A stretch of DNA of 64,000 nucleotides from Anaerolineales bacterium (GTDB lineage Bacteria > Chloroflexota > Anaerolineae > Anaerolineales > Villigracilaceae): the NCBI GenBank assembly GCA_020060625.1, contig JAGUZU010000115.1, forward strand, positions 1 to 64,000, given 5' to 3'. Positions 29,933 to 38,936 of this stretch are shown in pieces. The notes beneath the pieces are model-generated. The model did not search any database, had not been told where the DNA came from, and worked only from the letters and a program-made list of their open reading frames with translations. Every line of letters starts with the position of its first letter. Position 1 is the first letter of the stretch. Position numbers and translations under genes: made by a program.

Positions 29933-32407
29933 TTACTCTTCCTCTTGCGCCTCTTCCTTTGGCAATTTCTTTGGCTTCGGCGGGCTGACAACCGCCTGCT
30001 TGCTAAGCGCGATCTCCAGCACCTCGTCCATGTGCTTGACGGGGATGATCTTCAATTCGGATTTTGCAGTCTTGGGCAGGTCCACCAAATCCTTGAGATT
30101 CTTCTCAGGCAGGATGACCGTTTTCAGTCCGGCGCGATGCGCGGCAAGGACTTTTTCGCGAACACCGCCAATCGGAAGCACCCGTCCGCGCAGGGTGATT
30201 TCGCCTGTCATGCCGACGTGACGATGTACGGGGCGTCCCGTCAATGCCGAGACGATTGCCGTCGCCATTGTGATGCCTGCGGACGGTCCATCCTTCGGGA
30301 TGCCGCCTTCGGGCATGTGAATGTGAATATCGAAGCGCTCGAACACTTCCATGTCAATCTTCAACACTGCCGCGCGCGATTTGATGTAGGTCAGCGCGGC
30401 ATGCGCCGACTCCTGCATCACCTCACCCATCTGACCGGTCATCTGCACGCCGCCCTTGCCTTCGAGAATGGCAACTTCCACAGACATGATCTCGCCGCCG
30501 TTTTCCGTCCATGCCAGGCTGGTGGTCACGCCGACTTCATCCGTCTGCTCGGCTTCGGGCGGAATGATCTGCTGCGGTCCGAGGAGTTTTTCGATCATCG
30601 CGGCAGTGATCGCGGCGGGATACTTCTTCCCTTCCGCTTTCATGCGCGCGACTTTGCGGCAGACGCGTCCGATCTCGCGCTCCAAATTGCGGACGCCCGC
30701 TTCATACGTGTACTCGCGGATGATTCGCTGCAACGCGGGGATTTCGAATGTCACGCCAAGTTCTTCGATGCCGTTCTCTTCGATCTGGCGCGGGATGAGA
30801 TAACGGTTGGCGATCTCGATCTTTTCCTCTTCGATGTAACCGGGAAATTCGATCACTTCCATGCGGTCGAGAAGCGGAGAGGGAATGCTGCCCAATGAAT
30901 TCGCCGTCGTTATGAACATCACCTTGGACAAGTCAAACGGCAGTTCGAGGTAGTGGTCGCTGAAGGCGTAGTTCTGCTCCGGGTCCAGCACTTCAAGCAT
31001 CGCCGAGGCGGGATCGCCGCGGAAGTCCGAATACAGTTTATCAATCTCATCCAGCATGAAGAGCGGATTGGACGTGCCAGCCCGCTTCATCGTCTGGATG
31101 ATGCGACCGGGCAGCGCGCCGATGTACGTGCGGCGGTGTCCGCGAATCTCGGCTTCGTCACGCACGCCGCCCAGCGACACGCGCGCGAACTTGCGTCCCA
31201 GCGCGTCGGCGATGGAACGCCCAAGCGAGGTCTTCCCCACCCCGGGCGGACCGACGAAGCACAGGATCGGCTGGCGTTCCTTTTTGGGCTTCAACGAGCG
31301 TACCGCAATGTATTCAAGGATGCGATCCTTGGCTTTCTTCAAACCATAATGATCGCGGTCGAGGGTTTTCGCGGCGTTCTTCACATCGAGATTATCCGGC
31401 GTGGAATTGCTCCACGGCAGGTCGAGGATCCAGTCAATGTACGTGCGGATGATTCCCACTTCAGGAGCCATGGGCGGCATCTGGTTGAGGCGTTCCAACT
31501 CCTTGAACGCGACCTTCTTCGCTTCTTCGGGCAGGTTCGCCTCTTCCAACTTCTTCTTCAATTCCACCGCATCGCGCGTGAAGATATCGCCTTCGCCCAA
31601 CTCGGTCTGAATCTGCTTCATCTGTTCGCGCAGATAAAATTCACGCTGGCTTTTATCCACTTCGTTTTGAACACGCGCGTGAATCTCGTCCTCCAGTTCC
31701 AGCACATCCACTTCCTGGGCGAGCAGGTTGTTCAATTGGGTCAATCGCATCTTGGGATCGAGGATCAACAACAGGCGCAGTTTGGCTTCGTACGTCAACG
31801 CCAAAGACGTGGCGATCATATCCGCCAGCCAGCCTGGCTCCGAAATATTCAACGCGTACAAATGCGCCTCTTCGGGAATCGAGCGATCCAGTTGAATGCA
31901 CCGCTCGAACGAACTCAACACCGAGCGCATCAATGCCTGTGTTTGCCTGTCTGCCGTGGATGGTTCATGGATGATCCGCGCGCGCACCTTGATATACGGT
32001 TTCACGCGCGCAAATTCCACGATCTCCACGCGGCGGCGTCCCTGCACCAGCGCGGAACGCGAGCCATCGGGCATGGTCAGCAGGCGCCCGACTGCCATCT
32101 CCACGCCAATCGGCAAAAAGTCCTCCATGCCGGGATCATCCACATCCGGGTCGCGCTGGGTCAAACCAATGACGGTCTGTTCACTGCGCTGCGCCTCATG
32201 CAATGCCAATAACGAAGCCTCGCGCCCTACAAAAATCGGCGAGACCATGCGCGGGAACACCACCATGTCGCGTAACGGTAAAACAACCGCCTCGATCAAA
32301 CCGTCGGCGTTCGGCTCCATATTGGGAATCCGATACAGTTCCTCGGTTCGTTGGGAGAGCGTCAGGTCGAAATTATCTTCTTCTTCTTGCCATGTCGGTT
32401 GGGTCAT
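29933..32407 (-). CDS. lon: ATP-dependent protease Lon
   Basis: FVGPPGVGKTSLGRSIADALGRKFARVSLGGVRDEAEIRGHRRTYIGALPG; catalytic PKDGPSAGITM. Confidence 0.97.
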   Translation of the reverse strand: MTQPTWQEEEDNFDLTLSQRTEELYRIPNMEPNADGLIEAVVLPLRDMVVFPRMVSPIFVGREASLLALHEAQRSEQTVIGLTQRDPDVDDPGMEDFLPIGVEMAVGRLLTMPDGSRSALVQGRRRVEIVEFARVKPYIKVRARIIHEPSTADRQTQALMRSVLSSFERCIQLDRSIPEEAHLYALNISEPGWLADMIATSLALTYEAKLRLLLILDPKMRLTQLNNLLAQEVDVLELEDEIHARVQNEVDKSQREFYLREQMKQIQTELGEGDIFTRDAVELKKKLEEANLPEEAKKVAFKELERLNQMPPMAPEVGIIRTYIDWILDLPWSNSTPDNLDVKNAAKTLDRDHYGLKKAKDRILEYIAVRSLKPKKERQPILCFVGPPGVGKTSLGRSIADALGRKFARVSLGGVRDEAEIRGHRRTYIGALPGRIIQTMKRAGTSNPLFMLDEIDKLYSDFRGDPASAMLEVLDPEQNYAFSDHYLELPFDLSKVMFITTANSLGSIPSPLLDRMEVIEFPGYIEEEKIEIANRYLIPRQIEENGIEELGVTFEIPALQRIIREYTYEAGVRNLEREIGRVCRKVARMKAEGKKYPAAITAAMIEKLLGPQQIIPPEAEQTDEVGVTTSLAWTENGGEIMSVEVAILEGKGGVQMTGQMGEVMQESAHAALTYIKSRAAVLKIDMEVFERFDIHIHMPEGGIPKDGPSAGITMATAIVSALTGRPVHRHVGMTGEITLRGRVLPIGGVREKVLAAHRAGLKTVILPEKNLKDLVDLPKTAKSELKIIPVKHMDEVLEIALSKQAVVSPPKPKKLPKEEAQEEE

Positions 32408-33707
32408 TCAAAACTTTCCATTCTCTCATTACTTCCGCGGTCACGAACATCGAACCGGCGGATAACACAATGCTACCATCTTTTGACGACATTTCCAGCG
32501 CGTGACGCAGCGCTTCCCTGACGGGAACCACCGCCTCCGACTCCACCCCAGCCTGCCCGGCGAGACCCTGAATATGCTCCACGCTCAAAGCCCGCGGATG
32601 ATCGGCTCGCGTGACGATGAGTTTCCTGATCTTCGGTCTCATCGCTTCAAACATGCCGGGAATGTTCTTATCCTCCGACGCGCCAAAGATGAGATAGACG
32701 GGTTTGCCGGGGAAATAGGTCTCCAGCGTTTCGCTCAGCCTGGAAAACGAATCCTGATTATGGGCGGAATCAAATATCAGCGGAGGGTCGAGGCGGGCGA
32801 CCTCGAAACGGGCGCGCCACTGCGTTTGAGCAAATCCCGCTTGGATGTGCTCATCCGAAATTCGAATCCCGCTGGCTTTCAAAGCTGCGTATGCTGTCGC
32901 CGCGTTCTCGATCTGGTGAGCGCCGAGCAGCGGAATTTTGAACGCTTCGCGTGAATTTTGAATTCTGAATTTTTGCCCCGCCAAAGACGCCTCGATCAAC
33001 TCAAACATTATGTCTTTGCCAACCAGCGTGAACTCGCAATTCTTTGATTTGGCTGCGCGCAGGAGAACTTCGAGCGCCTCATCCACTTGCGGGGCAGAGA
33101 CAACCGGCACGCCTTCTTTGATGATGCCCGCCTTCTCGCCCGCGATGAGCGTCAGCGTGTTGCCCAGCACCGCCGTATGGTCATACGAAAGCGACGTGAT
33201 AACTGAAACCTTCGGCGTGACAACGTTGGTCGCATCCAGCCTGCCGCCCAAGCCGACTTCAAACACCGCCGCGTCCACACCGCTCTTTGCAAACGCCATG
33301 AATGCCAACGCAGTCGTAATTTCAAAGGTTGTGAGTTTGGGAATCTGCGCCACATACGGTTTGATCTCTTCCACCAACTCGATCAACAACTCATGCGAGA
33401 TCGGTTCTCCATTGATTTGGATTCGTTCGGTGTAGTCCAATAAGTGCGGCGATGTATATAAACCAACCTTATAACCTGCGGCTTGCAACCCCGAAGCGCA
33501 CAACGCCGAGACCGACCCTTTCCCCTTCGTCCCCGCCACGTGGATGATGGGATATTTCGCCTGCGGATTCCCGAGCGAGTTCATTAGCGCGAACATGCGG
33601 TCGAGGTTGAAATCCGCCTTCGCCAATTCGGACGAATGTTTCAGGCTATAATCCACGAAGGAATACAGGTAATCGAGGGCTTGGTTGTATCGGGTTTCGA
33701 TGTCCAT
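32373..33707 (-). CDS. folC: Folylpolyglutamate synthase / dihydrofolate synthase
   Basis: IHVAGTKGKGSVSALCASGLQAAGYKVGLYTSPHL; LIFDSAHNQDSF. Start reset to MDIETRYNQALDYL. Confidence 0.94.
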   Translation of the reverse strand: MDIETRYNQALDYLYSFVDYSLKHSSELAKADFNLDRMFALMNSLGNPQAKYPIIHVAGTKGKGSVSALCASGLQAAGYKVGLYTSPHLLDYTERIQINGEPISHELLIELVEEIKPYVAQIPKLTTFEITTALAFMAFAKSGVDAAVFEVGLGGRLDATNVVTPKVSVITSLSYDHTAVLGNTLTLIAGEKAGIIKEGVPVVSAPQVDEALEVLLRAAKSKNCEFTLVGKDIMFELIEASLAGQKFRIQNSREAFKIPLLGAHQIENAATAYAALKASGIRISDEHIQAGFAQTQWRARFEVARLDPPLIFDSAHNQDSFSRLSETLETYFPGKPVYLIFGASEDKNIPGMFEAMRPKIRKLIVTRADHPRALSVEHIQGLAGQAGVESEAVVPVREALRHALEMSSKDGSIVLSAGSMFVTAEVMREWKVLNDPTDMARRRR

Positions 33708-33717
33708 GATTGGGATT

Positions 33718-33755
33718 GTAAATCGAAAATCGTATATCGCAAGTCGAAAATTGTC
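33718..33755. repeat. 7-bp-period array
   Basis: GTAAATC GAAAATC GTATATC GCAAGTC GAAAATT, ending at the ATG of the duplicated DUF503 fragment. Confidence 0.65.
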
Positions 33756-33756
33756 A

Positions 33757-33791
33757 TGCTCGCCACCCTCGCCATCCATCTCCGCATCCCC
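33757..33791 (+). repeat. 35-bp direct repeat, copy 1 (5' fragment of the DUF503 gene)
   Basis: TGCTCGCCACCCTCGCCATCCATCTCCGCATCCCC, identical to 34589-34623. Confidence 0.95.
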
Positions 33792-33843
33792 GCTGGCACA
33801 GTTATCGAAAGCTGCATTTTGTTTTGAAGTAAAATAAGCAAGC

Positions 33844-34239
33844 ATGAAAAAAACACCCCCTTCCAAACCCCGCAAGGTAAAAGAAGCGACAATCGAATAT
33901 GCTGTGAGGAAAATCAAGGTTAATTCGGCGGTTGTCAGGGAGCGGATTCCCTTTGACCCCAAAAAGATCGCCGCATTCTGTAAACGCTGGAAGATCTCGG
34001 AATTTTCCTTTTTCGGTTCCGTCCTGCGGGAGGATTTTCGTCCCGACAGTGATGTGGATGTGCTTGTCAGTTTTGAGCCAAATGCGGGATGGAGCCTCTT
34101 CGATTTGGTATCCATGCAGGAAGAACTGGAAGTCATGTTCAAACGCAAAGTGGATTTGGTCGAAAAGGAAGCGATACGTAATCCATACCGCCGTCACGCC
34201 ATCCTTGCCGGACGGGAGATTATTCATGCGATCAACTGA
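33844..34239 (+). CDS. MNT-domain nucleotidyltransferase antitoxin (MntA-like)
   Basis: GSVLREDFRPDSDVDV fits the GSX10DXD motif; followed by a HEPN gene. Confidence 0.9.
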   Translation: MKKTPPSKPRKVKEATIEYAVRKIKVNSAVVRERIPFDPKKIAAFCKRWKISEFSFFGSVLREDFRPDSDVDVLVSFEPNAGWSLFDLVSMQEELEVMFKRKVDLVEKEAIRNPYRRHAILAGREIIHAIN

Positions 34240-34585
34240 ACGGGATGCGGCATATATTTGGGACATGCTCGATGCCGCCCGAAATATTCAAAGTTTCATG
34301 TCCGGGATGCGATATGAGGAATTTCTAAAGGACATAAAACTTCAGTATGCGATTGAGCGCTGCGTGGAAATCATGGGGGAGGCACCCCGTCGCATTTCAG
34401 ATGAACTGAAAGAAAATCACCCCGAAATTCCGTGGGGACGTATCATCGCCCAACGGAATGTGATCGCTCACGAATATGACGACGTCAAGCAGGAACGAAT
34501 GTGGCTGATTGCCACTGTTCATGCTCCTGCTTTGATCCCCGATTTGGAAGCCATCCTTCCTCCTCTCCCGCCGCAAATCGAATAA
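34226..34585 (+). CDS. HEPN-domain toxin (HepT-like)
   Basis: RNVIAHEY fits RX4HXY; DUF86-like; overlaps mntA. Confidence 0.9.
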   Translation: MRSTERDAAYIWDMLDAARNIQSFMSGMRYEEFLKDIKLQYAIERCVEIMGEAPRRISDELKENHPEIPWGRIIAQRNVIAHEYDDVKQERMWLIATVHAPALIPDLEAILPPLPPQIE

Positions 34586-34587
34586 CC

Positions 34588-34869
34588 TTGCTCGCCACCC
34601 TCGCCATCCATCTCCGCATCCCCCTCTGCGCCTCGCTCAAAGACAAGCGCGGACGGATCAAGCCGCTCATCTCGCGTTTGCGGCGCGAGTTCAACGTCTC
34701 TGTGGCGGAGATGGACTTGCACGACAAATGGGATGAAGCCGTCATCGTCTGCGCGATGGTGGGAAACGACCACGCCTTTTTACAATCCGCGCTGCAAAAT
34801 GTGGCAAAATGGGTGGAATCCAACTGGACGGATGGGGACGTCTGGGATACAAAGATCGAGATGGTTTGA
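34588..34869 (+). CDS. DUF503 family protein
   Basis: LLATLAIHLRIPLCASLKDKRGRIKPLISRLRREFNVSVAEMDLHDKWDEAVI; TTG start. Confidence 0.85.
   Translation: MLATLAIHLRIPLCASLKDKRGRIKPLISRLRREFNVSVAEMDLHDKWDEAVIVCAMVGNDHAFLQSALQNVAKWVESNWTDGDVWDTKIEMV
34589..34623 (+). repeat. 35-bp direct repeat, copy 2
   Basis: Identical to 33757-33791; forms the 5' end of the intact DUF503 gene. Confidence 0.95.
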
Positions 34870-34942
34870 AGGTTGAAAGGTTAGAAGGTCGAAAAGTTGG
34901 CAAGTTGAAACGTTCAAACCTGCAAACTTTCCAACTTTTTAA
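34863..34942. repeat. 8-bp-period hairpin array
   Basis: GGTTTGAA GGTTGAAA GGTTAGAA GGTCGAAA AGTTGGCA AGTTGAAA CGTTCAAA CCTGCAAA CTTTCCAA CTTTTTAA; includes the DUF503 stop codon. Confidence 0.85.
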
Positions 34943-34964
34943 CCGAAAGAAAAAGGAGCTATTC

Positions 34965-35756
34965 ATGGATTTACATCTCAAAGACAAACGCGCGTTCGTC
35001 GCCGGCTCTTCGCAGGGATTGGGCTACGCCGCCGCGCTGGCGCTGGCAAAAGAAGGATGCAAGGTCGCCATCAACGGGCGGGATGAAGCCAAGATCAGAG
35101 CCAAAGCGGAAAAACTGCAAAAGGAAACAGGCTCGCAGGCAATCGGTCTCACCGGAGACGTCAGCCTGCCGGATGTGCCGGAAAAACTCATCCAGCAAAC
35201 TGCCGATGCCTTCGGCGGGCTGGATATCCTCATCACCAACACGGGCGGACCCACGCCCGGCTCGATTGACGCGCTGGACGAAGCCGCATGGCAAAAGGGA
35301 ATTGACCTGTGCCTCATGTCTCACGTCCGTCTGATAAAATCGGCGCTTCCATACTTGCGGAAATCTGACTCTGCCAGCGTGTTGACCATCACCTCGCTGA
35401 CGGTTCGCCAGCCCATCCCCAACCTGCTCATTTCCAACAGTGTGCGCCTGGCAACAATCGGGCTGACCAAATCCCTTGCGCTGGAACTTGGCAGGGAAGG
35501 CATCCGCGTCAACTCGATCCTGCCCGGTTGGACGGAAACCGAACGGGTGACGGAAATCTTCGAGGTCCGCGCGGAGGCGAACAAGACCACCATCGAGGAA
35601 GAAGCGAAGCGGCAGGCGGCGGATATCCCATTTGGGAGAATGGCAAAACCCGAAGAGTTCGCCAATGCCGCGGTATTCCTGGTCAGCCCTGCCGCATCCT
35701 ACATCACCGGCGTCATGCTCAGCGTGGACGGCGGCGCGATCAAAGGCAATTTCTAG
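34965..35756 (+). CDS. SDR oxidoreductase (3-oxoacyl-ACP reductase-like)
   Basis: AFVAGSSQGLGYAAALALAKEG, ITNTGGP, GIRVNSILPGWTETERV. Confidence 0.9.
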   Translation: MDLHLKDKRAFVAGSSQGLGYAAALALAKEGCKVAINGRDEAKIRAKAEKLQKETGSQAIGLTGDVSLPDVPEKLIQQTADAFGGLDILITNTGGPTPGSIDALDEAAWQKGIDLCLMSHVRLIKSALPYLRKSDSASVLTITSLTVRQPIPNLLISNSVRLATIGLTKSLALELGREGIRVNSILPGWTETERVTEIFEVRAEANKTTIEEEAKRQAADIPFGRMAKPEEFANAAVFLVSPAASYITGVMLSVDGGAIKGNF

Positions 35757-35769
35757 CCAGGGAATTTGA

Positions 35770-37275
35770 ATGAGTAAACTTTCGCGTCTTACCCGTAACT
35801 CGCTGATCGTAGCGTTCTTCTTTTTTATAGACAAGATTTTCGCCTTCGTCCGCACGGGCATCGTCTCGCGCATCTATTCGGACGAAGTGCATCTGCTCGA
35901 TACGTTCAACGCGGCAAACAACCTGCCGGATGTGTTGTTCGCGCTGATCTCAGGGGGGGCGCTGGCAATGGCATTCATCCCGTTGCTGTCGGAGTATCTC
36001 ACCACCAAAGACCGCGCCGCCGTATGGGATCTGTTTTCGCGCGTGGCAAACTTCGGTTTTGTGGTGACGGGTTCCATCGCAATTCTGATCGCCATCTTCG
36101 CGCAGCAGATCGTGGATGCAAACCTCGGCATTGCCCCCGGCTTCGGCGAGGAGCAGCGCAAACTGCTCGCGGAGTTGATGCGATTGAATCTCATCGGCAC
36201 CATCATCTTTTCGATCAGCGGACTGGTGATGGCTTCGCTCCATGCGAACCAGCATTTTGTTCTGCCCGCCATTGCGCCCAGCATGTACAACATCGGGCAA
36301 ATTTTCGGCGCGATCTTCCTCGTTCCCCGCTTTGGGATTTACGGGCTGGTCTACGGCGTGATCATCGGCGCGGCAATGCACTTGCTCATTCAAGTTCCGG
36401 CGTTGATCAAATTCGGCTTTCGTTGGACTCCCTCGCTCGACATCCGCAACACCGGTTTGATGAATGCCTTGAAACTGATGGCGCCGCGCCTGCTTACAAT
36501 GGGCGGCATCCAAATCATTTTCATCGCGCGCGATAACCTCGCTTCGCGGCTCGACCAGGTCGGCGCTGTGACCTCGCTCACCTACGGCTGGATGATCATG
36601 CAGGTTCCCGAAACCATCCTTGGGACAGCCATCGCCACCGCCCTGCTCCCAACCCTTTCGGAACTCGCCTCACGCCGCGACTGGGCAGAGTTCGGCGCCA
36701 CAGTCGAACGCGCCCTCCGGGTCTTGATCTCGCTCTCGCTCCCCGTTGCGGCGGTCATGTCGGCGGGGATTCATCCGCTCGTCCGCGCAGTCTTCGGCTT
36801 TGACGAAGCGACATCCGTTCTCATCACCTGGACAACCCGCGCCTATCTCGCCACGTTGACGGGGTATGTCATCCACGAAATCGCGGTGCGTTCCTTCTAC
36901 GCCCGCAAGGAGCCGATGATCCCGCTCTATGCGGTCTTCATCCGCCTCGCCATCTTTTTGACGATAGGCATCATCGGTGTCGCCTACTTCGACGAGATCG
37001 GCGCGCCCGTCATCGCTTTTGCAGAGATCGCCCTGCTGGTTGAAGCAATCATCCAACTCGTCTGGCTTTCGAGACGCACGCACGAGCCGCTCAAAACCGG
37101 GAATGCCATCGTCAAAGGACTGATTGCGGCGGTTGTGGGCGGAATCGTCACATACGCGGTTGCGTTATACTTGCCCGGCGGCGCCATCTCCACCGCGCTG
37201 ATCGGCATGGTCGTCGGCGGCGTGATCGCGCTGGGAATCGTCTGGTCTGAGGCGAAACTGCTCTTCAACTTGTAA
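35770..37275 (+). CDS. murJ: Lipid II flippase MurJ/MviN
   Basis: Polytopic; SRIYSDEVHLLDTFNAANNLPDVLFALISGGALAMAFIPLLSEYLTTK. Confidence 0.9.
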   Translation: MSKLSRLTRNSLIVAFFFFIDKIFAFVRTGIVSRIYSDEVHLLDTFNAANNLPDVLFALISGGALAMAFIPLLSEYLTTKDRAAVWDLFSRVANFGFVVTGSIAILIAIFAQQIVDANLGIAPGFGEEQRKLLAELMRLNLIGTIIFSISGLVMASLHANQHFVLPAIAPSMYNIGQIFGAIFLVPRFGIYGLVYGVIIGAAMHLLIQVPALIKFGFRWTPSLDIRNTGLMNALKLMAPRLLTMGGIQIIFIARDNLASRLDQVGAVTSLTYGWMIMQVPETILGTAIATALLPTLSELASRRDWAEFGATVERALRVLISLSLPVAAVMSAGIHPLVRAVFGFDEATSVLITWTTRAYLATLTGYVIHEIAVRSFYARKEPMIPLYAVFIRLAIFLTIGIIGVAYFDEIGAPVIAFAEIALLVEAIIQLVWLSRRTHEPLKTGNAIVKGLIAAVVGGIVTYAVALYLPGGAISTALIGMVVGGVIALGIVWSEAKLLFNL

Positions 37276-37338
37276 ACCATCGCTTAAAACCCGGTTAGGA
37301 AAAACCGGAGCCATTCAAAGGAATGTATAATCACTGCC

Positions 37339-38376
37339 ATGTCTGAACATACTGGAAACACACAACCCGTCCAACCTCCCAAGGTAGATGACACCCAGCC
37401 GATCAAGGCGGTCAGGAAACCATCGAAATGGCGCTCGGCGCTGATCAGCATTCTGGGATTTCTCCTGCTGGTCGGTCTGGGCGGATTCGCCGGGTACAGT
37501 TCCGGCATCGGCGCGCGGACTTCCGCCGAAAGAGCCATCCTTGCCGAACAGCTCGCCGAACAATTTTCCTTCGCGCTTGTGGACATTCAATTCGGGCGTT
37601 ATGAAAACGCAAAACAACGCCTCGAATTCATCATAGACAAAGACCCCTCCTTCCCCGGCGTGCAGGAAAAATTGACTGAAGTCCTCGTGCTAAGTTCAGT
37701 CCCCACGCCTCTCCCCACGCCGACGCTGACTCCCACGCCCGATTTCAGCGGCGCCGAAAGCGCCTTCGCGCGCGCGCAGGAACTCATCCGCGCGCAGGAT
37801 TGGGCAGGCGCATTGGAAGCCCTCGACACCATCCGCAAACTCGACCCGAGTTACAAATCCGCCCAGGTGGACGGCATGTACTACTTCGCCCTCCGCAACC
37901 AGGGGTATGACCTCATCACCAAACACGGCAACCTCGAAGGCGGCATCTATTATCTGACGCTCGCCGAACGCTTCGGTCCGCTCGACAACAGCGCCAATGG
38001 TCTGCGCGAAGGCGCGCGCGCCTACATCACAGGCGCAAGTTTCTGGGAACTGAACTGGGAACAGGCGGTCGTTTACTTCTCACAAGTCGCCTCCGGCTGG
38101 CCCTCCCTCTGGGATGGAACCATGACAGCCTCCCAGCGTTACTTCATCGCATTGGTTCGGTACGGCGACGAGTTTTTCGAACAGCAGGCATACTGCGCCG
38201 CCTACGAGCAATATGAAGCCGCGGGCGCATACGGCGCTTTGGACGGGGCATCCGCCAGCAACGCCAACCAGGCATACCAACAATGCTACCCGCCAACAGC
38301 AGAACCCGTTTACGTCGAGCCGCCCACCGAAGAGCCTTCCCCCACCGAAGAGCCGCCGCCCACCGACGCTCCCTAA
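37339..38376 (+). CDS. TPR-like repeat protein with one TM helix
   Basis: N-terminal TM helix, helical repeats, Pro/Thr/Glu-rich C-terminus. Confidence 0.65.
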   Translation: MSEHTGNTQPVQPPKVDDTQPIKAVRKPSKWRSALISILGFLLLVGLGGFAGYSSGIGARTSAERAILAEQLAEQFSFALVDIQFGRYENAKQRLEFIIDKDPSFPGVQEKLTEVLVLSSVPTPLPTPTLTPTPDFSGAESAFARAQELIRAQDWAGALEALDTIRKLDPSYKSAQVDGMYYFALRNQGYDLITKHGNLEGGIYYLTLAERFGPLDNSANGLREGARAYITGASFWELNWEQAVVYFSQVASGWPSLWDGTMTASQRYFIALVRYGDEFFEQQAYCAAYEQYEAAGAYGALDGASASNANQAYQQCYPPTAEPVYVEPPTEEPSPTEEPPPTDAP

Positions 38377-38379
38377 TTC

Positions 38380-38886
38380 ATGCAGACGCCTTCTTCATGG
38401 ATTCTGGCAGTCATCTTCTGGCTGCACATGCTGGCAACGGTGACGTGGATCGGAAGCCTCGCAGCGGTCAACATCCTTGTCCTCCCCGCTTCACACCGGA
38501 CCTTGAGCCTGCCCGACCAATTGAGTTTTATCTCCGCCCTGCAAAAGCGGCTCGAGCCGCTCGCCTGGTTTTGTATGGGACTTTTACTGGTCACGGGACT
38601 TTTCCAACTCAGCACCAGCCCGCACTACGACGGTTTTCTCTCGCTCAGCACGCAATGGTCGCTTGCCATCCTCGTCAAACACGGATTTGCCGTCCTCATG
38701 GTCGTGGTCAGCGCGATCCAAACCTGGGAGGTCCTCCCCGCCATTCAACGGGCACTGATGAGAAAGGAAAATGCGGATGAAGCCGAACTCGCAAAACTAC
38801 AGCAGAAAGAATTGCTCATCCTGCGAATTAATTTAATCCTTTCCGCCCTGATCCTCGGAGCCACCGCGCTGGCAAGAGTTTCGTAA
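38380..38886 (+). CDS. CopD-like membrane protein
   Basis: FWLHMLATVTWIGSLAAVNILVLPA; four predicted TM helices. Confidence 0.6.
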   Translation: MQTPSSWILAVIFWLHMLATVTWIGSLAAVNILVLPASHRTLSLPDQLSFISALQKRLEPLAWFCMGLLLVTGLFQLSTSPHYDGFLSLSTQWSLAILVKHGFAVLMVVVSAIQTWEVLPAIQRALMRKENADEAELAKLQQKELLILRINLILSALILGATALARVS

Positions 38887-38888
38887 AT

Positions 38889-38924
38889 CAAAAGACCGCC
38901 GTTTTGAGACGGCGGTCCTTTGAT
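38889..38924. terminator. Bidirectional intrinsic terminator
   Basis: atcaaaagaccgccgttttgagacggcggtcctttgat between convergent genes. Confidence 0.8.
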
Positions 38925-38936
38925 TCATGCCACAAT

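Noticed and set aside
30953-32212. 419-aa plus-strand ORF antisense to lon
   Set aside because: Same shadow-ORF artefact; Lon on the other strand is full length and conserved.
33641-33892. Minus-strand ORF across the folC/mntA spacer
   Set aside because: Composed of array and duplicated DUF503 sequence in reverse; no domain similarity.
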